From Gonium pectorale (Eukaryota; Chlorophyta; Chlorophyceae; Chlamydomonadales; Volvocaceae), in the NCBI GenBank assembly GCA_001584585.1, contig LSYV01000093.1, positions 10,940 through 40,492 of the forward strand: a stretch of DNA of 29,553 bases, written 5' to 3'. The notes under the pieces were generated by a model, which saw only the letters and a list, made by a program, of their open reading frames with translations, had not been told where the DNA came from and ran no database searches. A program made the translations under genes and the position numbers. Positions 1 to 10,800 of this stretch are shown piece by piece (position 1 is the first letter of the stretch; every line of letters begins with the position of its first letter).

Positions 1-142
1 GTCTCGCCGCTAGGGGAGTCGCGGGGTGCTCCAGTCACATGGGGCAGCCGCCACCGAGCATCAAGCCTGTCAGCAAAGCTATCCAATACTTTGCCAATGG
101 GTATGAGCACCGACGCGAAGTGTGTTACCCGCGCGCTACCCG

Positions 143-872
143 TCAGTCCCTCGGGGGCACGGATACCCGAGTCAGCAAGGAAGCGCAGTGCCCGTGTGCC
201 CCTGCTGCCCAGCAATCAGTCACCCCATCGACAAGCGCTAGCCTCAGGTCTGCCACGAAGGCCCGGTGGCACAGCGTATCGGGGCGCTCTACCATTCCGT
301 TCCAGAACCGTAAGACGAGCTTAGCCCAGTGGTACTGGAGCGGCCTCTGCGCCAACTCACGGTAGAGCAGTGCTTGGGTAGGGGCGCGTGCTCCCACCAC
401 CGTTCGCATATAGGCCCTCTGCTCCTCAACCATGGGGTTCGTCATGGCACTTTCAAAAGACACATTGATGAAGTCGGCGCCCCACACCTGAGCCCCATAA
501 TAGAACACCAGCGCTACTAGTGTCCAGAACAAGTCCATACGCAGTTTAGGCACAAAGCAATGAGGGAATGCATGGCTCGCCTCCCAGACTTCAGGAGCTC
601 TCCCGTGCACCCGGTGAAGCGCCGTCCGGGCCCGTACGTCAACCCCAGGTACTTCGTGGTACTTAGCGGTCTCACCTTCGTTCAGGGTCCTGAGCCGCTG
701 GCCACACAAAATGTACGGGGCGCTGCGGAGGCGCTTTCTTTCCCGGGCACTCCCCCCAAAAACCAGCACCTCGCACTTGGAGGTGTTGCAAGTCATTCCT
801 GTCGCACCACATAAAAGACCTGAACACACTGGTTGAGTTGAAGTAAGCAAGCAGGCGCAGACATGGGCACAT
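143..872 (-). pseudogene. LINE (non-LTR retrotransposon) reverse transcriptase remnant
   Basis: The minus strand holds an open stretch of about 235 residues resembling the end of a LINE reverse transcriptase and the region after it. Visible marks are GMTCNTSKCEVLVFGG (thumb-side motif of the form GMxxNxxKxEVxVFG), then FYYGAQVWGADF, and QALLYRELAQRPLQYHW, common in the C-terminal part of algal LINE ORF2 proteins. Just upstream, a second minus frame reads LRLLAYFNSTSV and must shift frame to join the CEVLVFGG segment, so the copy is broken. The polymerase catalytic YxDD box and the endonuclease are absent, fitting a 5'-truncated insertion. The end of the element lies towards the left edge; no poly(A) or target-site duplication was identified. 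The family is clear from the motifs; the clade is not assigned. Confidence 0.72.
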
Positions 873-1675
873 AAAAGCGGTGTTCGCGGTTAGGAGCTAG
901 CATATCTCACCCTTTGGTCCGCAATGGTCCGCCCAGAGGCTGTCACACCTAGAGGCGGGCCAGGGGTTGGGGCGTTGGGCCGCGGTCCGACAACCGCAGC
1001 AACCGCTGCGGCGCTGGTCACTAAATCGCAGTGAGCAAGGGTATGCGGGTAAGGCTAAGCAGATGTGCACCGTGCACTCGCGCATAAACGCATTGCGGAT
1101 CATTAGGCTCTCTACATGGGCACACTCCTCGTGACGGCTATAAGCTCCTCCCTGCCCATACCGCTGCTGCGCCGTCGCTGTTACCTGGCTGCTACTACAA
1201 GGACTCTGCCTCCCATTCACCGCCTGAAAGTGGCCTGTTCACACGGTATTGAACTGGAAGGGAATGCGACCGTGCGTGGGGACGCGTCCGCTTCCTTGGT
1301 TTCCCCAAGCCTCTCCAGCGCTTCCTAGGCCACTGCACACGCTCAACACGCCCTGGGAGGGCTTGGCGAAAGCGCCACTTCTTGGACTCGCGTACGGACT
1401 GTACTGTCTGTGCTCAGATAGTACTAGCCACTGTAAGTGCATTCCTCTACACAAGACGGCAATGGGGCTGCTGGGTGCGGAGAAAATGGGTGCGGAGCAA
1501 TGTAACTTATAACGGTCTCACGTAACCTGTTATGATAACCAGTTCTGCGCCTCAGGCTATACATGCATAGTTCGTCTATTGTCCGCAGTGGCTAATGGTA
1601 TGATTTTCAAATTCCCCGTAACGGACAGCGAATCCTGACAGGAGCCTGCCTGATGACAGTCATTATTTAGCATAC
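873..1675. other. Intergenic region upstream of the large gene
   Basis: No convincing exon, RNA gene or mobile element was recognised. Short open frames on both strands have no recognisable motifs. The stretch probably carries the promoter and 5' UTR of the gene starting near 1730, but no good TATA box was found. TTATAACG near 1507 and the AT-richer segment 1500-1670 are weak candidates only. Confidence 0.4.
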
Positions 1676-1729
1676 ATGTGCTGCGTGCGCTCTTCCTCGT
1701 TTGGGTCAACGGCGTCGGGTGCTCACTCA

Positions 1730-1826
1730 ATGTGCCGGCGAAGTCGACACCTCCTGCGCTGCATGGCAGGCATGCTTGCTGTGCTGGGGTTATCTTGCAG
1801 TCGGCTTGCTGGTGCAGGCCTAACAG
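1730..1826 (+). other. Exon 1: signal peptide of the giant protein
   Basis: The 32 residues begin MCRRSRHLLRCMAGMLAVLG and end LAGAGLT: a basic n-region, a hydrophobic core and small residues suited to signal peptidase. The exon ends with one G before a CAG|GTGGGG donor and pairs with the exon at 1975 (G|GC, Gly), leading into GIALPPLDVPNWQFGG. An alternative donor at 1812 has the same phase and would drop five residues. The ATG at 1676 would add an 18-residue N-terminal extension in the same frame, and the ATG at 1763 would shorten the leader to begin MAGML. Confidence 0.6.
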
Positions 1827-4800
1827 GTGGGGTGGTCGTGCACACACGCAACCCATCCACGGTGCGTGGGCGGCGCCCTCCAGTGGTTCTCCAGCATGCG
1901 CATTGCACTCCATCTGCGGGGATAAGAGCAACATTCATGTTCTTCTGGCGCCAAATCCGCCGTTTGCAACGCAGGCATCGCCCTTCCGCCTTTGGACGTC
2001 CCCAACTGGCAGTTCGGTGGAGACTGGGCTAGCGACAAAGACCCTGTCTTTATCGATCTCATGAAGGTAATCTTGTCTTTGAGGATCTCGTCTGAGGGCG
2101 GGGGCAGAGGCTCTGTTAAAACGGCGGCCGTGGCCCTATTGTTACGTGCTGACGTCACTTTGGAGTGCACTTTACCCGAGCACTACTTACACAGGAAACC
2201 GCCTGGGCGCACGGAGCCTACCTTACGGCGCGAACTGTTGAGATTGTCGTTGCCTATCGTTGTACGCTTGCGGGTCTGCCGTGCGGCCCGCTGGGTGTAG
2301 GGTGGACGGCACGCGCTAGGTGGCTGCAACACCCTGTCTCATTGTCCCCTGCTCCATAGCGCTCTACGCCCTTCGAGGCAGCCAGGTCCACCAGTGGCTC
2401 CAATTGGGGTTATCTCAGCACGCAGAGCATCGCGTGGCGCCTGGACGGCTACCCCGCAGGTAGGCCCATCCGCGCTCTGGCGCAATGGTGTAAGATGCGC
2501 CAGAAGGACGGGTTATGTGCGCCAAAAGGACGGGTTATGTGCGTCAGCGTGTATACATGTATGATCGCAGGTCCTGATGGAACACCTCTCATCATGCATA
2601 TCTCCTGCAGGCCTCAGTCCACCAAATAACCAGACGAGGTGGTCCGTGACCACAACAATTGGAGCTGGGCCCGGTGGCGCCTGGTTCGAGCCAGGTGTGT
2701 GGCCAATCCTGAGCTATACTAGAACGTGCTGGCGAAATGCCGCCACGTGCAACTAAATGTGTTCGCTAGTTGAAAATTCTTCTAGTACCCGAAGCCGCGG
2801 GCTTCCTTCTCAGCAAAATCAACCCGCTGCCTCGCCTGGACCAACCGCCGTATCAGGACAATACGTCGTGTTGTACGACGGCGATGGGTCCCTCGAGCTG
2901 GACGGGTACGCGGTCAATCCGCCCGTGTCCTCGGCGCCGGGCCGCCTGGTGGTCAACGTCACGGGGTTTGACCCCGCCGGCAACAGCAGCAGCATAGGTG
3001 CGGTTTTGCAAAACGTAAGGCGGGCCAGCTGCTCTTACGCTTGTGGGTATGGTCTGGACACATGCATGCTGCGCCATGCGTCCCCGCGTAGTCCACAGCT
3101 CTAGCTTCACCACGATCGCCTGGGATTCGGGAAGCGTACACGGGCGTGAAGCGCTTAGTCGCCACTGAGCTGCAATTTGCGTGAGGCTGTGGCTGCCATG
3201 TGCTGCCTGCTGGGCCCTTCATGCCCGCCTGTGGCGATCCCTTCCCGGCCGTACCGGGCCACGGACTTGTAGAGGCCATTTGCCGGCACCGAACGTATTC
3301 GACTCGTGGTCACTGACATGCCCCTGACGCACGGAGGCCATATGGAGGTCACACACAACACAGTCCAGAACACACAACGGAGCCCAGGACCTTCGATGCG
3401 CACCCACCACAGGCCTGCGGCTCCGCATCACGGCTTCCTCGCCAGCCAACCCGCTGCGCTATGTGCGGATCGTGCCTGTGCCCCTTGAGTCAAACTACAC
3501 GGGCCTGAACGTCTTTTCCCAGAAATTCATTGACGCCATAAGCGTAAGCAGGTTCCGCGACTGTTATGAGGGCTGTTGGCGGGGCCTCTTCCGAGCCGGG
3601 GCCCCATGCCATGAGGGCGCAATGTGGCATGTCTTGCCTTGCACGTAATAGTGTCAGAGCCCGCCGACGCGGCGCACTGGATTCAGTCGCTACGCATGCG
3701 GAGCAGATATTTGGGTGGCAGAAGGCAGTTCCCAGTTCAACGCCATTACGTTTCTCTAAGCCCGCGTTCGAACAAGTATTGTTGCCCTCCGTCGTGGCCC
3801 TTGACAGGGAGCGCCGCTGCTGCGCTTCGCGGCCTGGATGCGTGCTACCAGCAACCCGGACAGCAGCCGCGCCGCGCCCAGGAACTGGGACGCCCGGACG
3901 TTGGTGACCCAAAGCTCGCAGGTGAATCAGCAGCCCAGATGGGCAGTCTAGGCCACGCTTGCTACCTTTACGCGTGGCATGTGGCCTCGGTTATGTACAT
4001 GCGACCGCAGCCATGGACACCGAAGCCTGCCTGTACTGGGGGTTCGTTTGCAATTCCTGTTGCCACTGCCACTCTAAACGGCGTTGCGTCATGGCCCCTA
4101 TGCTGGTCCGCTCACCCGTCCGCCCGCAGGTCCGTGAAGCCGACGGCGTGGCGGTCGAACACATGGTGGCCCTGGCCAACAAAGTCAACGCCAGCATGTG
4201 GATATGCCTGCCGCGCGCAGCCAACAGCTCGGATCCGTACACTTACGGCATGGTGTCGTACATCGCGGCAAATCTGGCGGCGGGCCTGTCGCTGACGGTT
4301 GAATATGGCATTGACGGGCCCGGCTGGTTGTCCTCGCACCTGCCCACCAACACGCGTCTGATCAGCGCCATCGCGCGCCGCGCGTGGATGGCGGCTGGAA
4401 GGCCGTCGTCATTGATACGTGTGGTGCAGACCGGGCCCTCCTCCAGGTGACTAGGACCACGAGCGATGTCGATGCGCTTTCTCCGATGGGCACTTCCCGT
4501 GCCTGTCAAGCAGGCACTGCCCCTGCGCTTTCCAGATTTCTTGCCATACGTCGTATGGTGGTTGCTGGTCTGGGCCGACACGGGCTTACGCGTCCCTTCA
4601 GAGACTGCAAGCTCTCCAAGCGCAACGGTTTGAAGCGATTTGGGGCCCTCACCCCTCCCTCTCACGCGTCGCCCGCCTCGTCTCTCACCCCTGCTCAACC
4701 CCGGGCCGCACGCTTACTCTGTCGCCGCCCTCACACCTTTCACACACAGCACCATCGGCATTGACCTGTCCTACATCGACGCCTTCGCGGTGCCGGCGGC

Positions 4801-7800
4801 GTTTGGCGGCTGGTCGCACTGGGGCCGCCCCGGCTACGACAACCCGACCAACTGGAACTCGGGCGACTACTTCGACGTGCCGCGCAACCTGACGGTGGGC
4901 GCCGACGAGGCCGCCAGCCTGAAGGGCTTGACCGACAATGTCAACAACCTGCTGGGGCTTATCAGGTGCGGGCATGTATGGGCTATGTTGTGTTTTAGGA
5001 TAAAACAGGCCAGAGGCGCCCGGATTAGCGGGATCGACCATGGGCCCTTCACTGCCTTCCGCCTCTCTTACTCTGGGCCTGTTATGCGTGATGGCTGTCC
5101 GTCGCCCAGCACAAGTGCACGTTTACTTGAGGGTGGTAGCAATTGTTAAATGGGGAGTAGGCAATAATGGATCCGGGCTCTTGGCTGCAGGTCCTCCGTC
5201 ATCGAGGCCGACATGTCATACAACAAGCAGTTCCAGGTCGCTCGGTCTCTCGGGCTGACCTTGGTGGGCTATGCCGCGGGGCCCGAGCTGCTCGGCCCCA
5301 CCTACGGCGCGCGCGCCAACTACGACCGTGCGCAGCGGACCTGCGGCGGGAGCGCTGTGACTTGGCCCTGCCGAGTGGACATCCTGTACCCGCCCTGGTC
5401 GTACTCGGGTGAGGGGACGCAGACGCGACCGCGGGCGGGGCCACGAGTGCTGCCGCCGCCGGGGGCTGGAAGGCAAGGGCAGGTAGCTAGCAGCAGATTA
5501 CTTGAGCAGGGTATCGCAAGAGCGCATTGAACTAAGATGCAGACATGCACACCCCGCACCGGACTCTGCTGTTTCAGGCGGCGACTTCTTGGTGCCCGTA
5601 ATAGCTGCAATTGCGTGCGTCTTCCCTCCCACTTCGCTCGCCCATCCTTTTCTGCGCCCTGCCCCTCGCCCGTCCCAGGCGGACCCTCCAGCGTCAGCTG
5701 GCCCGACCAAGCCTCGTTTAACGCCACCCTTTTCGGCCCTCTGGCCGCCAACGCCTCCCGCGAGGCGGAGTTGGAGCTCGTCCTCCGCGCCGCGCGCCAC
5801 CACGCCAGGCTCTACGACTTCACGCTCGACTGGCTGTGGCGTTGGCACAAGCAGATTGGCGCCGGGGATCTTGTGGTCGATATCAGCCGCTTCTCCACGC
5901 CCTGCAACTCAGCTCCCGGTGCCGCGGCAGGGCTGTACAATCCCTACGAGTGCCGCAAGCCGTGGTCTTCCTTCAACTCGGACGGTCGTGACGGACCGGC
6001 TAACTCCCGGGCGTATCTTGCCGCCAAGGCCTGGTGGAGCAACGCCTCCCTGGAGAGCCCGCTGCCCATGAGCTCCGCAACCGCGCCGCCGGCCGTACCG
6101 CCTCCAACCGTCAACTGTTCGTCGGGCTGCGTGTACGGAACCTGCATGAACGGCAGCTGCATCTGCTGGGCCGGTGCCAGCGGCTCAACGTGCGATGTGC
6201 TGGCGTCGGATGGCGCCGGCACGCCGCGGGCGTGTAACCGGCAAGTGGGCATCAACGTGGAGGGCATCTCCGACTGGTCGCGAAGCTGGACGTTTGTGGA
6301 TGTGTTCAAGGCCTCGCGAGACTGGATCCCGCAGAGGTTCACCGACTGTGAGTCCGACGGGCCAGGATCTGGCAGGGCATGCACGCTGCGATGAGCGCGC
6401 CGGGCCGATGCCTGCCAGTTGAGGCAACTTGTGTGAAGCATCTGAGCGTATGGGGTGGCAGACACGTCTGGAAAACGGCGCGCATGCAGTGCGTGGACAG
6501 CCAACGTGCGAACGCGTCCTGTTTGTATTCCTGTCCGCGCTGATTTTATGTAATTCGCCGTCCCCGCCCCGCGCTGTCGCTCCACCGCCTTTTTGGACGG
6601 AGCCCCCTGGGATCACGTCGTGCGCACGTTCAGAATGTGTGTAATGGGCGAGCTGCATACGCATGGTTCCTTTGCTCCCCCGCGCACCTCGCCGCGTTCT
6701 GCACGATGGGAGCGCGGGTTTCGTTACCGGGTGGCCACTCCCTCGTGCAAGGGTGCTCGTCCGCCTCTTTCCCGTTCTCCGTGACGCCTGCATGCGTATC
6801 AAGCTCCACCTGTCTATCACGGCCTGTACACATTGTACGGGACTCCGCCCCTTTCCAAGCTTCTACACTACTTTTACCCCTGCCTGTTCCTATGCGTTTC
6901 AATGCTTCGCGTCGCGACCCGTTTCCCAGCCCTCCCCCCTCCGCCTCTTCTTTGTACTTCGGCCGCCCCGCCCCGCGCTGTTGCCCAACCCGCCCAGATG
7001 TATGGAACTCGGGGGAGAACATCTCGCTGGCCACGTCTGGCCCAGCAGCCGGCTACCCGTCCGCGCTGGCGACCAACCAGCACGTGACAACGTTGGTGAT
7101 GCGCGACCTGCAGGGACACGCGCCGGAAGGTGCGTGATGGACTCGCTCTAGCAACATATTCCTTGCAATGGCAGTTTGCGGGGTGCCGTTGGGATACGGC
7201 GCTGGGGCTCGAGATTGTGGCGGTGGGATGCCGCTGCATGGGGTCTCACCGGACGGGCGACTGCCAAGCTGCGCTTGCCGGCCCTCTGCCGCCCTTCACA
7301 ATGTACACGAGCACAGGCGTGCACATTGCACCCGCCCCCATCATACCGCAGTCCCTACATGCTAACGGCTTGCACACGTGTCACAGTTGGGGTTGGGCAG
7401 GGTGCTTATTATGTGCATTTGCCCTTGTTGGCGAGAGTGGGCATGCCCGATACTACTCCATTACCGTAGTGACCAGAATTTACTTGACACTCCCCCCCCC
7501 GGATTATACTTTATCCCCCGATTGACAAGCGGAGCGAAAAATTTTTTGGGATTGACATACCGCAGTGCGAGTTTCTTGCCCCAACTGACACGCATGTAAC
7601 CGTATCAAGGGCCATGCATGACCCGGTGCGGACTTCTGACCGCTTGCACGGTGCTGATAGGGTGAGCCGTACCGTACAGACCACACAACCCGTTGCGGCC
7701 TCACTACCAGAGACTTGTTACGATACCGCCAGTTCGTCACAACGGGCCTACCAGGCAAGGGCGGGCGGGGACTTTACGGAACGTGTGTATTTTCCACGTT

Positions 7801-10800
7801 CAAACTTTCTGCCCTTAATTGACAACCGGCGGGTGGAATTCTTTCCCCCAATTGACAAACCCCCAATAACATTATCTTCTCCATTGACAAATTCCATCCA
7901 GCTCAAATTTTATCAATCATATTCTTGTCACTACAACACTGGACTAGGCTCGCGCTCTTTCGTTCCCCGGCTTGCGCCGTGCGTGCAGGTGTGTACACTG
8001 TGTTGTACGACGGCAAGGGCATGTTAAGTTTCTCCATGAGCGACGTCAAGGAGGTGGTGTACGTGGAGGCTGGGCACGTCAGGGTGCGGTTCAAGTCATC
8101 AACCGATTTCAACAATGGTGAGATGGAGCCCGCCGCCCGGATGAACCGGGCCAGGCCGGGATGCTGCCGGCCTCCTGCTACCGGTGTTTGTTTGTGCACA
8201 CGCTTCTCTTCGATTTAGATGGATGAAACTTGCGTGTAAGAACCCTCATGTTGTTTCCGGAGACAGCATTTATAAACTCATGTATGCAGTGTGCTCGCTC
8301 TGCTGTTACCCTGCCTAGCTATATGTGCCCATGGCGCCCGCAGGCATCGGCATCTCGATTGATCGCACCGACCCATCCGACCCCGTCCGCAACATCCGTG
8401 TCCTGACGCCCGGCTACGAGGCGGCTGCTCTGTGGGGCGGCCAGCCTTTTCACCCCGCGCTGCTATCGTTCCTGCGCCCCTTCGGTATCATCCGCTTCAT
8501 GGACTGGATGCACAGCAACTGGGCTGACACGCCTGTCGAGTGGGCCCAGCGGCCCAAGCCGGAGGACAAGTGGGTTGCCTTGTGATAGGATGTGGCAAAC
8601 GAAGACGGACGGTCCACTAGATGGGTGGGCGCGGGCATTCAAACATCGCATCGCGTGTGTGGCTGTGAACCCTGATGCGACGTTGCTCCCCCTGCTTGAC
8701 CTAACTGCTACGGTATGTTTGCCACATCCCTTGCGCAATTCCTGCTACCCTCACCACCGATGACGCCAGGTCGTTTGCCGTGTCTCCCGGCGGTGTTCCG
8801 TTGGAGCATATGCTGCTGCTTGTCAACACGCTGGGCGCAGACCCGTGGTTCAACATGCCCTTTGGTGCCAGCGACGATTACATCACCCAGTTTGCGGCAG
8901 CCGTGCGGGACCGGCTGCGTCCCGACTTGCGGGCGTACGTCGAGTACGGCAACGAGCTGTGGCATACGGGCTTCCCTGGCGGCAAATATGCCCAGACCAT
9001 GGGGCTTTTGATGAACCTGACCGAGGAGGGCAACAAGTGGTACGGTGAGTCCACCCGCGGGTTGTATTTGCCCTTGCAACCACATGTGCAAACATGGTGC
9101 CGAGCCCTAAGGCGAACCGCGTCGTGGAGTTCCCGTTTGAGTTCTGCAGCGCTGGACGCACCGTACATTTGCACTCTGCAGGCGGCGCCACGAATGAGGC
9201 GCGGCTGTGCTTCGTGGCGCAGCGCACCGCCAACATCAGCCGCATCTGGAAGGGCGTGTGGGGCTCCGGCAACGCCAGCCGCGTGGTGGTAGTGGTGTCG
9301 GGCCAGGCGGTGTGGCCGATCACCAGCTCCAAGCTGCTCTCGTGCGGCGGCGCACACCAGCACATAGACGCGCTCGCCATCGCGCCGTACTTTGGTTCCT
9401 ACGACAAGAATCGGGACACCAACATTACCATCTTTATGAACGCGACTCTGCCAGCCCAGGTGCGGTTTAGATACTCAGCTGCGTGCATCTGCTGTCTATG
9501 GCTTGGCTGCCCAGAACGTATTGATCCCTGCCTAATGCTGGGCGCCCGCCTTCGCTTCCGCTGGTCGCTGCAGACTGGCACGGAACGCATCGCTCAATGA
9601 CCTGCTGGTCGGGCGTGAGCCCAGTCTTCGGCCAGGGTCGGCGACATCCGCACTCCCAGACTCCCCCAGCCAGCCCCATACCACCCTGCCCAGGCCCTGA
9701 CTCGCTTCCTGCCCAACCCCGTCCCGTCCCTAGGTGAACGAGACGATGACGCTGGTCAAGCAGCACGCCGCTATCGCCGCGCAGTACGGCAAGCAGCTCT
9801 TGGCGTACGAGGCGGGGCAGGGCCTCGTGGGAGACGGCAGCAGCAACGACCTTGCCCTTCAGGTGGGCGTGCGGGTGTGTCGCATGCCAGGCAGCCGCTG
9901 GCTCCAGCCACCGTGCTAACGGCGACCTGTGCACAAACTTGTTGGACGGGTGCCAGGCCGTGGCCCCCCCTGTCGTCAGGCGACGTCCACCCGACACCAC
10001 CGANNNNNNNNNNNNNNNNNNNNGTCCACCCGACACCACCGATCCCGTGACCTTCGCTTTGCGCCCGCAGGCAAATCGTCACTCAGCCATGGCGGATGCG
10101 TACCGGCTCTACTTGAATGGCCTGGCCGCATCCAACGTCAGCCGCGTCGTGCACTTCTCCTCCATTGGAGCCTATTCGCGCTACGGCAGCTGGGGCCTGA
10201 TGGAGGCGCAAGATGCGGACCGGCGGGAGGCGCCCAAGTACCAGGTAGGCGACCGCTGCGCGGGATGTACGGCTGGTGTGTGCGCGGTGCGGCGCCGATG
10301 AAGGGCTCAGACCCACGGACGGCGTCATGTATGACGGACTTGCATCTAACCAGGCAGGGCGGGTTGGCTCGCATGTGTGCAAGGGTCGCCCATCCTTTTC
10401 CTGCTTGTGGAAGTTAAGCTGGCGGGAATTCCCTCCGCTCCTTCCCTCTCTGCAGGCCGTCGTGTCGTACATTAACGCCACCGCCACGTGCGCCCTGCCG
10501 CCCGGGCCCAACCCGTCAAGCTGCCCCGGCGCCTGTAACGGCAATGGCGAGTGCCTGCCTGGCGGTGTGTGTATGTGCTACACGGGCTACAGCGGACGCG
10601 ACTGCAGCAACATCACTTACACGGAGGTGCACAACTGCGGGTACAGGTGAGCGCACGCAGGGACCCCGGTGACGCCTAGTCCGGATTATGCAGGCTGCAT
10701 CTCATTGCGTAGTGTCCCGCTCGTTCAGCACCGCATCTGGCAGCACGTGGGGTCCAAAACTGGGATGACCTAAATTGGGGTTCTCAGCTGCGGCATAACA

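Larger units (their letters stand above)
6229..10244 (+). other. GH-like module 2 with both catalytic glutamates (exons 11-18)
   Basis: Exons: end of 5679-6347, then 6998-7129, 7989-8117, 8344-8569, 8770-9044, 9182-9459, 9734-9862, 10071-10244. Blocks in order: GINVEGISDWSRSWTFVDVF, VYTVLYDGKGML, DPVRNIRVLTPG, GIIRFMDWMHSNW, VPLEHMLLLVNTLGADPWFN, RAYVEYGNELWH, RVVVVVSGQ, IDALAIAPYFGSY, LLAYEAGQGLVG, RYGSWGLMEAQD. E951 in YGNELW fits the general acid/base after Asn in clan GH-A (strand 4), and E1099 in AYEAGQ fits the nucleophile near strand 7. Bacterial proteins with VEYSNE-type and YEGGQ-type motifs are the closest pattern I recall; that is memory, not a search. An active glycosidase is plausible; the substrate is unknown. 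Exon 18 follows an intron containing a 20-N gap. Confidence 0.75.

Noticed and set aside
7484..7889. Bacterial -35 promoter boxes (TTGACA)
   Set aside because: The setting is a eukaryotic intron, no -10 boxes follow at 16-18 bp, and the periodic spacing fits a repeat better.
9467..10039. Minus-strand ORF crossing the N gap
   Set aside because: Its length depends on reading through unknown bases, and it overlaps well-supported plus-strand exons.
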